This document shows positions 8,769 to 17,415 of a stretch of DNA of 64,000 nucleotides, in pieces; position 1 is the first letter of the stretch, and each line of letters starts with the position of its first letter. The position numbers and the translations under genes are program-made. Location of the stretch: the NCBI RefSeq assembly GCF_004791025.1, contig NZ_SRUO01000023.1:1-64000 (forward strand), written 5' to 3'. The notes beneath the pieces were generated by a model. It saw only the letters and a list, made by a program, of their open reading frames with translations, had not been told where the DNA came from and searched no databases. The DNA comes from Mesorhizobium sp. M4B.F.Ca.ET.203.01.1.1 (GTDB taxonomy: Bacteria > Pseudomonadota > Alphaproteobacteria > Rhizobiales > Rhizobiaceae).

Positions 8769-9296
8769 ATGTCGGATTCGTCCAGGATTTGTGCGGTGGC
8801 CGCGGCCACCCTCATGGCGCTTTCCGCGTCGTTGGCAGCTCAGGAAGCCGGGCTGCCGGGCGGTGCTTCCTCGCTGAAGGAGACCTATGAGGACTGGGAT
8901 CTCTCCTGCCAGGCCACGCCGACGCTGGTATGCGCGGCTACCTATCAGCAGTCGCAGCAGAACGGACGGCGCCTGCTTGCGGTCGAATTGGGCAAGGGGC
9001 AGGAGGACGGCATTGCGGGCAATCTCGTCCTGCCCTTCGGCCTGCAACTCGCCGTCGGCGCGACGCTTCAGGTCGACGATGGGCAAGCGGGCAAGCCGCT
9101 GCCCTTCTCGACCTGCCTGCCCGCCGGCTGCTTCGTGCCCCTCAGCTTCGACGCGAAAGCAGCCGCGTCGCTGCGCACGGGCACAACGCTCAAGGTCACG
9201 GTTAAGAGTCTCGACCAGAAGGATGTGCCCTTGTCGGTTTCATTGAAGGGTTTGACGGCGGCGCTGGACAGGTTGAAGGTGCTGCTCGGGGCTTAG
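8769..9296 (+). CDS. ialB: Invasion-associated locus B (IalB) family periplasmic protein
   Basis: The 175-residue product has a cleavable signal peptide (MSDSSRICAVAAATLMALSA, cut near SLAAQ). The IalB fold follows: YEDWDLSCQ near residue 35, three further conserved cysteines (VCAATY, FSTCLPAGCF) and a basic-hydrophobic C-terminus. ATG 8769 was chosen because it starts the signal peptide and has GGAG upstream; the open frame extends 5' to 8556. IalB proteins are widespread in Rhizobiales; Bartonella IalB is linked to cell invasion, but the rhizobial role is not clear. Confidence 0.85.
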   Translation: MSDSSRICAVAAATLMALSASLAAQEAGLPGGASSLKETYEDWDLSCQATPTLVCAATYQQSQQNGRRLLAVELGKGQEDGIAGNLVLPFGLQLAVGATLQVDDGQAGKPLPFSTCLPAGCFVPLSFDAKAAASLRTGTTLKVTVKSLDQKDVPLSVSLKGLTAALDRLKVLLGA

Positions 9297-9368
9297 ATTG
9301 GGGGCTGGCTGGCTGATGATCTCGGTTGTCACTTTCCTTTGTTCCACTACGGCTTTTCGACATTTTGG

Positions 9369-9600
9369 TCAGATAATCCCCACGCGCGAGAAGCGCGCGG
9401 TCTCGGCCTGAGTGATCTCGGGCGGGCGAGTGGCGCCCGACGCTTCCGACTCCGCGGCAGCGATCCGCTCGATCGCCTTCTTCACCTTTGCACGAACATT
9501 CTCGTCGAACGTCCGTACACTGACCTTGAGGAGGGTCTCATCCGGGATTACGTCGTACTTTGTCCCCGCATTGATCGCGCCCACCTTTACAATCATCGCG
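9369..9600 (-). pseudogene. Fragment of an M20-family amidohydrolase
   Basis: Minus-strand translation shows VGAINAGTKYDVIPDETLLKVSVR followed by a FDENVRAKVKKAIERIA helix and SGATRPPE, matching the dimerisation domain of M20 peptidases such as hippurate or IAA-amino-acid hydrolases. Only about 75 codons survive; both catalytic halves are missing. It lies back to back with a broken alpha/beta hydrolase. Confidence 0.6.
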
Positions 9601-9624
9601 GCTGTCCTGAGGGAGAGAAGAGTA

Positions 9625-10548
9625 ATGATGCGCAGAACGTTTCTCATGGCGGGCGTGTCCCTGTCTGCCGTAGCGGTCGGCAAGTCCTTAGCCGCGTCGG
9701 TATTCCTCGACTACACACAGGAGCAACTGGATACGGCGTATGACCAGTCATTCTGGGCGCCGCGGATGGCGGAACTGGAGGAAGGCGATGGCATCGCCAG
9801 CGCCGAGGTCCGGCGCGCGATGCCGCCGCGTCCGGCAAAATACGGTCCAGATGCCAGAGATCTCATCGATGTGTTCGCGCCTGGGATGCCAAGGCCGCCC
9901 CGGTCCTGGTCTTCATCCATGGCGGTGCCTGGACCCGAAACACTCGCGAGGATGCATCCTATCCGGCCCCGACCTTCGTTTCGCGCGGGGCGGCCTATGC
10001 CGCGCCTGACTTCGGCAGTGTGAAAACGCTGACGCTGCGACAGATGGTCGAGAATTGCAGGCGGGCGGTGGAGTGGACGATGAAGAATGCCGCCAGTTTC
10101 GGCGGCGACCCGAACCGGGTGTATGTGGCGGGTCATTCTTCCGGCGCGCATCTGGCGGCCTGCGTCCTCATCACCGACTGGACGGAGCGCAGCCTACCGG
10201 CGGATGCCCTCAAGGGCGGCTTGCTGATGAGCGGCATGTATGATCTCTATCCGGTGATGCTTTCCTCGCGCAGCAGCTACCTGCATCTGACGGAGGGGGG
10301 AAGAGGCGGAATTCAGCCCGATGCGCCATCTCGACCGGATCACCTGCCCGATTGCCGTCGTGTCAGCCGACCAGGACAGTCCGGAGTTCAAGCGCCAGTC
10401 CGATGTGTTCGGTGAAGCGCTGCGCGGCATGGGGAGATTGGCCAGTCGAACGATAGCCTTCAACGCCAACCACTTCCAGGAACCCGAGCATCTGAAAGAC
10501 CCCGACACTGAAGTCAGCCAGGCGGCGTTCAAGCTGATGGGGATCTGA
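9625..10548 (+). pseudogene. Alpha/beta hydrolase (esterase or formamidase type) with two frameshifts
   Basis: The gene starts at ATG 9625 with a twin-arginine-like leader (MMRRTFLMAG) after GGGAGAGAAG. The frame is lost near 9890, where a base is missing before WDAKAAPVLVFIHGGAW. It is lost again near 10305-10320, before MRHLDRITCPIAVVSADQD. The pieces rebuild an esterase: HGGAW oxyanion hole, nucleophile in GHSSGAH, a probable acid in SADQD and His in FNANHF. The fold resembles kynurenine formamidase/BD-FAE-type esterases. As read, no functional product is made. Confidence 0.75.
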
Positions 10549-10914
10549 CACGGATGTGTTGCAAACTCTTCAGCTAATGGGATTGTTAGTTTCGTACAAA
10601 ACGATGCACTTTCTCAATCTTAGAGGGTGTTTGGGAATTAAGTATTTCGGCGTTCGAGCGCGTTGCGCCGCGCTCATGGCACCCGTTGAGATGGGCATGA
10701 AAGTGAGTTCGACCGCTGGACAGTTGCCGACTTCGTCAGGTATTGGCCCTGCGACCGGTTGATCTGCGATATTTCCAAAATTCGCAGAAGTTGGTCGAGA
10801 CGAAACTGTCGCCCCGGCTTGACCACGCGCCCGGCAGACCGAGTTACAAAGTTGCCGAGGCAGTTTGATGTGCGTTCCTGCATCACTGCACGGGACACGA
10901 CCTGACGGGAGACT
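10549..10914. other. 366-bp gap before nodL, no gene seen
   Basis: No supported coding region. Positions 10620-10640 contain gagggtgtttgggaat, which resembles ends of some IS elements. A leftward stretch at about 10579-10605 starts and ends like the 3' half of a nod box (CATC...AACAATCC), but the middle does not match. No rightward nod box or sigma-54 site was found for nodL. Confidence 0.4.
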
Positions 10915-11481
10915 ATGATGCGTAGCCAGAAAGAAAAGATGCTCGCAGGCGAGTTTTACAATGCGGCGGATCCGGAGATCCAAGCTGACCTGTTGGCCAC
11001 CGGGGCTTGGCTCAAGCGGTACAATGATACGCTGGGGCAGACCACGGAGCATTGGCATGAGCTTTTGTCCGAGCGGCTGGGAGAGGTTGGGCGCGGAACG
11101 GTCATCCGTCCGCCCTTTTTTTGCGACTACGGATTCAATATCCGCATTGGCGCCAATGCCTACATCAACTTCAACTGCGTTATTCTTGACGTGGTAGAGG
11201 TCAAAATCGGGCAAGGAACGGCAATTGGGCCTGCCGTGCAGATTTATACCGCCGATCATCCACATGATGCCGAGCAGCGACAGGCCGGCCTGCAGGTCGG
11301 GCGTCCTGTTCGCATTGGCAGCCGTGTCTGGATCGGCGGTGGAGCAATCATTCTGCCTGGCGTCACGATTGGCGATAATGCGGTCGTAGGCGCTGGCAGC
11401 GTGGTCACACGCGATGTTCCCGCCGGGGCAAAGGTAGTGGGAATTCCTGCTCGCGTCGCCAACCCACATAAACAGGCATAA
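10915..11481 (+). CDS. nodL: NodL, Nod-factor O-acetyltransferase
   Basis: A 188-residue left-handed beta-helix acetyltransferase of the maltose/galactoside O-acetyltransferase group. The N-terminal helical cap (QKEKMLAGEFYNAADPEI) is followed by hexapeptide repeats (IRIGANAYINFN, VEVKIGQGTAIGP). The catalytic His is in YTADHPHDAEQR, and the C-terminal loop is VTRDVPAGAKVVGIPARV. NodL adds a 6-O-acetyl group to the non-reducing sugar of Nod factors, using acetyl-CoA. GGGAGA precedes the double ATG. General maltose acetyltransferase is possible, but the nod/nif context favours NodL. Confidence 0.82.
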   Translation: MMRSQKEKMLAGEFYNAADPEIQADLLATGAWLKRYNDTLGQTTEHWHELLSERLGEVGRGTVIRPPFFCDYGFNIRIGANAYINFNCVILDVVEVKIGQGTAIGPAVQIYTADHPHDAEQRQAGLQVGRPVRIGSRVWIGGGAIILPGVTIGDNAVVGAGSVVTRDVPAGAKVVGIPARVANPHKQA

Positions 11482-11484
11482 TCA

Positions 11485-11504
11485 ACCTCCTTGACCCTGG
11501 AGGT
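11485..11504 (+). terminator. Short hairpin just after nodL
   Basis: ACCTCC and GGAGGT form a 6-bp stem around an 8-nt loop, four bases after the nodL stop. There is no T tract, so it may be a weak terminator or mRNA-stabilising hairpin. The remaining bases to 11788 hold nothing I can identify. Confidence 0.35.
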
Positions 11505-11788
11505 GCATGCGAACTGTCGAAACTGTGCCAAATTTCTGCCGAAGCCATTGAGCGCTGCATATCTTGTCGCGGTTCGGCTCGGGCGCTTCAGTTCTTTTGC
11601 CACGGGTGTCACAAAATCATGTGCGTAATGCCGCCGCAACGTGCTCACGTCCCGCAGCAGCGGGCCCTTTCACATGGCCCAACGAATTCAGAGCCTCCGT
11701 TGTGCTGCCAGTAGCATTACTGCTCAGATGTATTCCCAACTGAGTTTTCGCCCTTGGAGGCAAGCGACTCACCAGCAATCGCCGGCCA

Positions 11789-12682
11789 TTAATCCTGGCT
11801 AGCATCGACCCCGACGAGGCGAGCCGCGGCGTTGCCGATCGGCATGTCGATGACCGTGATTGCGCCTTCGGCAAGGAAACGACGTTCGTTTCTGGTCAGC
11901 GTAGCCGAATCGATCACCGCAAAATGTGGGCCAGTGGAGCGCTTCATCATCTGTCTGGCATATGTGCGCAGCATCTGATCGTTGAAGCGACAGCCAACGA
12001 AGAAAAAGCCCCGGTTGACGCGCCGTTGCTTCACCACGTCCGGGATCGGCGTCTGGATATCAATTTCGGTTAGGACTTCGACGTAATCGGAATCAGCCAC
12101 GAGGAAGTTTGCGGCCGGCCTGACGCTGCCGTGCGGCGCATAGAGCACCGTCCTTGCCACTTGTTCGGCGTCGAGTTCTGTTCCTGACAAATCGTAAGTT
12201 CTCGTCCAGATGTTACCAATTCCGGTCGCTCGCGTGGTTCCTTGTATCTCGACAACGTCTGTTTGGCCGGCCTCTGCAAGGGCTGCCCGCATGGCGCCAT
12301 CGTACCAGCTGTCGATGATGACAGACAGTTGAAGGGTTGCGAGCCAGGCGTGAAGAACGGTCGGCTCGGCGGGGGCTGCGAATATCTCCGCCATCCACGC
12401 TTGAAGAGTCCGACGATGTCGGCGCTGCTCGATAAACTGCGCGACCGACCACATATTGGTGCGAATCCTGGAAGGGGCAGGCGCCCGCTTGTTGAGCGCC
12501 GCGGCGACATCTTCAGGGGTGCAAGGTGCAGGTGATTCCGGCGTGTTAAGCTGCAGAAGACCAGGACCGAGATAGGGGATCACTCGATCGGCCTTGAGAG
12601 CGCCCTTCAGCAGGTCAATCAGCTTTTTGGCAAAACTGCCCCGGACGACGACGAGATGGTCCCAGCTCAGCATCGTGTTCAT
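11789..12682 (-). CDS. SIR2-like domain protein at the end of the nifB operon
   Basis: A 297-residue protein of the SIR2-like (NAD-binding, Rossmann) superfamily. Features are VIPYLGPGLLQL near residue 35 (NAD-loop region), HAWLATLQLSVIIDSWYDG near 110, YAPHGSV near 185 and FFFVGCRFND near 230. Catalytic SIR2 deacetylases have TTNYD and KLHG at the matching points; here DSWYD and APHG suggest altered chemistry, for example NAD hydrolysis. It begins 34 bp after fixU on the same strand, so it is probably the last gene of nifB-fdxN-nifZ-fixU. ATG 12673 is an alternative start. Function unknown. Confidence 0.65.
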   Translation of the reverse strand: MNTMLSWDHLVVVRGSFAKKLIDLLKGALKADRVIPYLGPGLLQLNTPESPAPCTPEDVAAALNKRAPAPSRIRTNMWSVAQFIEQRRHRRTLQAWMAEIFAAPAEPTVLHAWLATLQLSVIIDSWYDGAMRAALAEAGQTDVVEIQGTTRATGIGNIWTRTYDLSGTELDAEQVARTVLYAPHGSVRPAANFLVADSDYVEVLTEIDIQTPIPDVVKQRRVNRGFFFVGCRFNDQMLRTYARQMMKRSTGPHFAVIDSATLTRNERRFLAEGAITVIDMPIGNAAARLVGVDASQD

Positions 12683-12716
12683 ACGCGTTTCCTCTCCGCC
12701 ACTGAACCCACCGGCA

Positions 12717-12929
12717 TCAGGCCCCGTCGGAAATCTTCATCGCCTCGACGGTGATCGGCAAACGCGTATCGCGCGGAAGGTCGGGCAGCATGAGCCGCCA
12801 ACCGTTCCTGAGCGTCACGGTCCCGCCCCATAAGTCTGCGTTCTCAATCTCGGTGATCGGCTCTTCGAGATCCTTCTTGGGGACATAAGCCGACAAGCCA
12901 GTAGCGGTCCTGCGAATCATTACTTTCAT
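12717..12929 (-). CDS. fixU: FixU/NifT family protein
   Basis: The 70-residue product fits NifT/FixU: MKVMIRRTATGLSAYVPKKDLEE, then WGGTVTLRNGWRLMLP. Its start overlaps the nifZ stop by 4 bp (ATGA), indicating translational coupling. The exact role in nitrogenase maturation is not established. Confidence 0.92.
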   Translation of the reverse strand: MKVMIRRTATGLSAYVPKKDLEEPITEIENADLWGGTVTLRNGWRLMLPDLPRDTRLPITVEAMKISDGA

Positions 12930-13255
12930 CCGGCTGTTCCTCCGTTGGAAATGCCTTCAGCTCCGCAGGGAACCTCGACTTTGTCGAGGCTAATGAGTTC
13001 GCGCGCTCGCATGCCGACGACCGTGCCACGATCGATCCATTCGACCGCATAGATGAAGAATTGCTGGAGAAAGGTTCCAATGTCGCGCACGTAGCCTTCG
13101 TCGCCCTTCCGCACGAGGTTTTCGCCGATCTCCTTGCCGGGATAGGTGCCGTCGTTTTTTATGTGGCGTGTTGCACGGACCCGCTCACCCTGCATGAACC
13201 GTGGCGGTCTGCCGATTTCGACCTCCTGTTCGCGTCTGGACCACATGCTGTCCAT
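12926..13255 (-). CDS. nifZ: NifZ, nitrogenase MoFe protein maturation
   Basis: The 109-residue protein has the NifZ SH3-like core: GERVRATRHIKNDGTYPG, then KGDEGYVRDIGTFLQQFFIYAVEW. NifZ helps form the second P-cluster of the MoFe protein. It sits between fdxN (77 bp upstream) and fixU (4-bp overlap). ATG 13246 (residue 4) is an alternative start. Confidence 0.92.
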   Translation of the reverse strand: MDSMWSRREQEVEIGRPPRFMQGERVRATRHIKNDGTYPGKEIGENLVRKGDEGYVRDIGTFLQQFFIYAVEWIDRGTVVGMRARELISLDKVEVPCGAEGISNGGTAG

Positions 13256-13331
13256 TCCTTTCTCGAGGCTTTTGGTGTGGTCGCGGGTTGCAGGCGTCCT
13301 CGCGCGGCGAACCCGACCGTTTCGGTAGGAA

Positions 13332-13526
13332 TCAAGCGGGAACGCAGGTTTTCGGTACCGGACAGACCGACACGCATTGCTGCTTATCGAAGGCCTCCTT
13401 GCATTCGGTGCACTTGATTGGATCGATCACATAGGCGTCGCCCTTGAACTTGATCGCTTCCGAGGGACATTCGAACTCGCAGGCCCCGCATTGGGTACAT
13501 TGGGATGCGATGATCTTGAAAGCCAT
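13332..13526 (-). CDS. fdxN: FdxN, 2[4Fe-4S] bacterial ferredoxin
   Basis: A 64-residue ferredoxin. The first cluster motif is C-X2-C-X2-C-X3-C-P (CTQCGACEFECP); the second is the longer C-X2-C-X8-C-X3-C-P seen in rhizobial nif ferredoxins (CTEC...CVSVCP). It lies 29 bp after nifB, where FdxN serves as electron donor for NifB or nitrogenase. Confidence 0.95.
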   Translation of the reverse strand: MAFKIIASQCTQCGACEFECPSEAIKFKGDAYVIDPIKCTECKEAFDKQQCVSVCPVPKTCVPA

Positions 13527-13555
13527 TCTAACTCCTGGTTATCGGACGAGACCGC

Positions 13556-15037
13556 TCAGGCCGTCGCCGCTAGTGGTCTGATCCCAAACTCTGCCGCGTA
13601 AAGTGCGCTGACTGCGGTCTCGATGTAGTCATGGCCATAGGCGTCGGTTACGCGCAGTCCAGCTCGCGAGAGTTGTTCCTTCGGGCGATTTCCGATCTTG
13701 GCGCATAGCACTATGTGTATGCCTTCCAGCGCAGCGAAGACGCCCTCGAGGGTGGCGTCTTCGCCCCCGCCTCCGAGGCAATACCGCTCGACCTTCCGAT
13801 GCCCGACCAAGCTGATCCCTCTAGGCGAGACTTCATAAACCTGGAATTCCTTCGCGTGGCCGAAGTGTTCGTTGACGCGTCCACCTCCCTTTGTGGCCAC
13901 CGCAACCAGAAGCGACTTTTCGGAGTCTGTTGCCTTGACCATACCGATGGCCTCGCTCCTCGCCGCCTCATGATCACGGCGCTCGTGTGCGACCACCTGC
14001 CGATAGGCCTGACGCTTGCCAGCATCGTAGGTGACATCGTCGGGAATCCCATCCAGCGTGAATTCCTGGCCACGATCTTCACCGAGCAGGCCGACAGCAT
14101 CTGCCCGGCACTGCCGGCAGTGGCGCATCAACTTGGCGCCACCTTCAAGTCGATCCTGAAGAGCCATCATCTCCATTGCCGTTGGGCCGCGCTGCCCGAT
14201 GAGTCCGTAGTGGGTGCCGTGCGCCGGGTCCGAAATCAGAGGCATCACGTTGTGCAGGAACGCGCCCCGCTCCTTGACCATTTTGTTCACCTCAAACAGG
14301 TGCTGGTCGTTCACTCCAGGAATCATCACCGAGTTGATTTTGGTGAGGATGCCGCGCGCGCTCAGCATCTCCAGGCCCAGCATCTGCCGCGCGTGCAAGA
14401 TTCGAGCGGCTTCGATGCCGAAGTAGCGGCGATTTTCATAAAAAATCCAAGGATAGATCTTTGCGCCGACTTCCGGGTCGACCATGTTGATGGTGATCGT
14501 CACGTGATCAACATTCATTTCGGCAAGCTCAGCTACATGGTCCGGCAGCACGAGCCCGTTGGTGGAGACGCACAGCTTTATGTCGGGGATTTCCCTGATG
14601 ACGCGGTCGAACGTTGCCTTCGTTTTCTCCCAGTCGTAACAGGCATCCCCCGGCCCAGCGATGCCAAGAACCGAAAGCTGCGGAACTTCGTTGGCAACCG
14701 CGATGACCTTGCGTAGCGCTTGGTCGGGCGTCAGCTTCTCAGACACAACACCAGGCCGGCTCTCGTTGGCGCAATCGTATTTGCGATTGCAGTAGTTGCA
14801 CTGGACATTGCAAGCCGGCGCGACCGCCACATGCATACGCGCGAAATAGTGATGCGCTTCCTCCGAAAAGCAGGGGTGATCCTTGATCTTGTCCCAAATA
14901 GCCGGATCCACATCGCCCGGGCTGGTCGGCGACGAACCGTAGGAGGACGGTGCGCAGCCACCGGATTTCGCGGCTGCCAGAAAACCCTCGGATGTCGTGC
15001 TGGTCGGCCCCTCAATCGAAACTGTCGGTGAGGACAT
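13556..15037 (-). CDS. nifB: NifB, radical-SAM FeMo-cofactor core synthase
   Basis: The 493-residue NifB assembles the 8Fe-9S-C precursor of FeMo-co. The radical-SAM motif CNVQCNYCNRKYDC lies near residue 75, with FARMHVAVAPA just before. Further conserved cysteines (MRHCRQCRADAVG) are near 310. A C-terminal NifX-like domain (LLVAVATKGGGRVNEHFGHA...) receives the product cluster. The start at 15037 gives the usual length. A sigma-54 site lies 38 bp upstream and a NifA site about 125 bp upstream, so nifB has its own NifA-dependent promoter. fdxN, nifZ, fixU and the SIR2-like gene follow. Confidence 0.97.
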   Translation of the reverse strand: MSSPTVSIEGPTSTTSEGFLAAAKSGGCAPSSYGSSPTSPGDVDPAIWDKIKDHPCFSEEAHHYFARMHVAVAPACNVQCNYCNRKYDCANESRPGVVSEKLTPDQALRKVIAVANEVPQLSVLGIAGPGDACYDWEKTKATFDRVIREIPDIKLCVSTNGLVLPDHVAELAEMNVDHVTITINMVDPEVGAKIYPWIFYENRRYFGIEAARILHARQMLGLEMLSARGILTKINSVMIPGVNDQHLFEVNKMVKERGAFLHNVMPLISDPAHGTHYGLIGQRGPTAMEMMALQDRLEGGAKLMRHCRQCRADAVGLLGEDRGQEFTLDGIPDDVTYDAGKRQAYRQVVAHERRDHEAARSEAIGMVKATDSEKSLLVAVATKGGGRVNEHFGHAKEFQVYEVSPRGISLVGHRKVERYCLGGGGEDATLEGVFAALEGIHIVLCAKIGNRPKEQLSRAGLRVTDAYGHDYIETAVSALYAAEFGIRPLAATA

Positions 15038-15074
15038 CAAACGGCTCCGTTGCTGGTAACGTCGCGGTTCAAGG

Positions 15075-15090
15075 TGCAAGAGCCATACCA
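15075..15090 (-). promoter_or_regulatory. Sigma-54 (-24/-12) promoter of nifB
   Basis: On the minus strand the site reads TGGTATGGCTCTTGCA, with GG and GC exactly 10 bp apart and a perfect TTGCA -12 element. It lies 38 bp upstream of the nifB start. Confidence 0.85.
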
Positions 15091-15161
15091 ACTTAAAAAA
15101 GCGGCTTCAGTTCACTATTTGGGTCGATGTCGGATTGTGTGAGGCCGGCGCGACACAATTT

Positions 15162-15177
15162 TGTCCTGCTTGCGACA
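15162..15177. promoter_or_regulatory. NifA upstream activator site for nifB
   Basis: TGTCCTGCTTGCGACA matches TGT-N10-ACA. It lies about 72 bp upstream of the -24 element, the usual range for NifA looping. Confidence 0.8.
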
Positions 15178-15262
15178 GTGCAAGTCCAAATCCGTTCAGA
15201 AGCACAAAGCACTCCTTGTCGCGCAGAGGGCGCGCAAGACCACTGGCCTGACGATTGGCTCA

Positions 15263-15682
15263 TCAGGCTCTTAGAATTTCCTTCACCTCGAGACTATGCC
15301 GGCGTATCGCCTAGCCGACTTGTCGCGGCGTGAGGCGGAGAATTCGAGCCGCATTAGCCTGAACCCAGCCGGCCTTCTCCATTGTGTCGATCAGCCGGTC
15401 ACGCTCCGTCCGTCGCGGTCCCAGCGCCGGTCCGGCCGTATCGTTAGAATCGCAACCGGCTATCTCGTGTTCAGGGGCGCCGATGCGCCTAACCGGCTTC
15501 GTGCTGGGCCGTGAGAGCTCGTCGATGCCATTGCCACGTTCCGAAAGATTGGTTCCTTCCAGAGGAGAACGCGCAAGTGTGGCTGTTCTTTACACGCAGT
15601 TCTCCAGCTCGCGGACGTTGCCGGGGAAATAGCATTGCGAGATCAGCTCAACTGCCGACGGCGTAAAGCCATGGTTCTCCAT
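15263..15682 (-). pseudogene. nifA: Remnant of a second nifA: C-terminal part with two nonsense codons
   Basis: About 140 codons in one unbroken register match the end of NifA: FTPSAVELISQC then FPGNVRELENCV (the C-X11-C motif), a linker, a Fis-type HTH (GWVQANAARILRLTPRQVG) and a tail AIRRHSLEVKEILRA. TAA at 15592-15590 replaces the Gln of ENCVQRTA, and TAG at 15313-15311 replaces the Tyr of RQVGY. Homology ends abruptly near 15682; the Walker motifs and N-terminus are gone. The place, between fixX and nifB, is the usual position of nifA in many rhizobia. The sequence differs clearly from the intact NifA at 825, so it is a paralogue and not a recent copy. Confidence 0.88.
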
Positions 15683-15856
15683 ATTTTAAGGGTAAGCGCT
15701 GTGTCCTTCCAGGAGTGCCCGCGATCTGTGGGCCTGCCGATTCTGAGGTGGATCGGAGATCGGCTTGTGTCTGAACTTGAACTTTACGATTGACCCTGAG
15801 CGGCAGCCTCGGCGTTTCAAGGTGATCAACGGCGCTGTTAGTCGGCAGGCATTGGT

Positions 15857-16090
15857 CGATGGACGACAAGGGACGGAGTCATCGCCGAGACCCTGGGGCC
15901 GAACGTGGTGATCTCGGAGGTTGCCCGGCGCTACGGGCTGCGGCCGCGGCGGAACGCTCGCAAGCTTGCGACGTCGGCAGGACAGGCCACTCCCGCCTTT
16001 GTTCCGGTGGTGGTTTCGGTGGCGCCACCGGAACGACCCGTTGGGCCTACATCCGTGCACCAGAACTCAAGGCCGCGGCCTGAGAATCGG
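15857..16090 (+). mobile_element. IS66-family TnpA (OrfA) fragment
   Basis: Plus-strand translation gives VIAETLGPNVVISEVARRYGL, then ARKLATSAGQATPAFVPVVVS. This matches the small HTH-containing accessory protein of IS66 elements. The conserved LFxWRRQ region is altered (RPRRN), and no transposase gene follows. The scrap lies about 175 bp from the broken end of the nifA remnant and may mark the insertion or deletion that destroyed it. Confidence 0.65.
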
Positions 16091-16117
16091 CCGCCCGCTC
16101 ACCCTTTACTTGGTTCC

Positions 16118-16838
16118 TCAGCCGACAGCGCTAAGAAGGAGAGCAACTTCCGTCGGTGCGAGGATCATTGCGTCGTGGCCAGTGGCGAGTTCCTGCCACG
16201 CCCAGCCATCCTGCTTCGCGACCCATTCTCGCGCTCCCGCCGTCGGCGGGTGGAGCGGATTAGTGCAGACGACATAGGTTCGGGGCCTGCCGTTGCCGAG
16301 CGGGGGCTCGAGCTTAAGTCTGCTTTCGTAGGTGCTTGCCGCATGCGGTGTTATCCGGCGCCGCACCCAGTCCGTGAGCGAGTGTCCCTTGGGAATGCCG
16401 AATGCTGTTGGCGGCGGAGTCGGCATGAAGATACCCCGTCCTTCCTCCGCAACCAATTTTCGACGGGCGGCGACGATGTCGGGGGGCATGGTGCTGAATA
16501 CACTTTGACCGCTCTCGACGATGGCGCCGTCGAGCGAGATAAACGAGATGGCTGATATGGTCGGGTATCCGGTCGGCGGCGCCGGTGATGCTGATGCCGC
16601 CTAGACTGTGACCGACAAGGATCACATCGCTCAGCTCTTCCGTTACAATGTGGTTGACGATGTCGGTCACGAATGTGTCGGGCGTGATGTCCTTGCACAG
16701 CAAATGTGCGCGTTCGCCGACACCTGTCTGGGTCGGCGTGGTCACGTGGCATCCCATCTTGCGAAGATTGGCGGCGACGTCCCGCCAACACCATCCGCCA
16801 TGCCAGGCACCATGCACTAGCACATACGTCTTTGTCAT
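16118..16838 (-). pseudogene. Alpha/beta hydrolase broken by a 4-bp tandem duplication
   Basis: The first 100 codons encode an alpha/beta hydrolase of the salicylate-esterase/hydroxynitrile-lyase-like group: YVLVHGAWHGGWCWRDV, then nucleophile elbow VGHSLGG and ISHLVYL. At 16531-16538 the minus strand reads CTCGCTCG; removing one CTCG restores the frame to DGAIVESGQSVFSTMPPDIVAARR. The rest ends in GHDAMILAPTEVA, with the catalytic His. All else is intact, so inactivation looks recent. It lies between the nifA remnant and fixX. The 265 bp from 16839 to fixX hold no gene that I see. Confidence 0.8.
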
Positions 16839-17103
16839 GGATTGTGCCGTTCCATTTGCTCACCGGCCGTTGTGGCTGCCATCCGGCACGATGGCCGAAC
16901 GTTGTCCCAAAGGGGCTCGACCACGTTACCGGTGGTAAGTCCGGCGCACAGGCCGCCGCCGTGGCCTGAGGACACCCCTACCAGTCGAGGAAATTTGAAT
17001 TGCGAACGCCCAATATTCACTAGCTCTTTGCAAGTGGATGGAGAGGCTCATGGTGTGCCGCAGTTGCTCGCTGCCGGCATGCTCTTGGCACGGTCCCGGC
17101 TGA

Positions 17104-17403
17104 TCATCCGAACTTGAACAGGACACCAAAGCCGCCGCGCGGATAGTTCCACTCGATGTCGCCGCCTTTCTCGCACAATATCCGGCAGGTGCCGCATTCC
17201 ATGCAGCCGTCGGCGGTGATCTCGACTTGGCCCCTGTCATTCAACTCATAGCATTTCGCTGGACAGACGTAGGTCAACGCAAGCAAGTTCGCGCTTGGCT
17301 TCTCGTGCGGTCGCACTATGATATGGGGGCGGCCGGAATCGACCAGGTAGCGGTTCTGGTAAAGCTTGTCCTCGACACGAACCTTCGTCACTGCGATCGT
17401 CAT
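17104..17403 (-). CDS. fixX: FixX, ferredoxin-like protein of the FixABCX complex
   Basis: The 99-residue protein ends with a single [4Fe-4S] motif, CMECGTCRILC, and has VCPAKCYELND earlier. It is the iron-sulfur subunit of the electron-bifurcating FixABCX complex, which uses NADH to reduce quinone and ferredoxin/flavodoxin for nitrogenase. It starts 12 bp after fixC and closes the operon. Confidence 0.96.
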   Translation of the reverse strand: MTIAVTKVRVEDKLYQNRYLVDSGRPHIIVRPHEKPSANLLALTYVCPAKCYELNDRGQVEITADGCMECGTCRILCEKGGDIEWNYPRGGFGVLFKFG

Positions 17404-17415
17404 CTTGTACCCTCT

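Noticed and set aside
8577..9086. Minus-strand frame over ialB
   Set aside because: No homology; the plus strand has a signal peptide and IalB motifs.
10570..10625. Possible leftward nod box (CATC...CGA...CAATCC)
   Set aside because: Ends match the 3' half of the consensus, but the central block does not, the 5' half is misspaced, and no nod gene lies to the left in that orientation.
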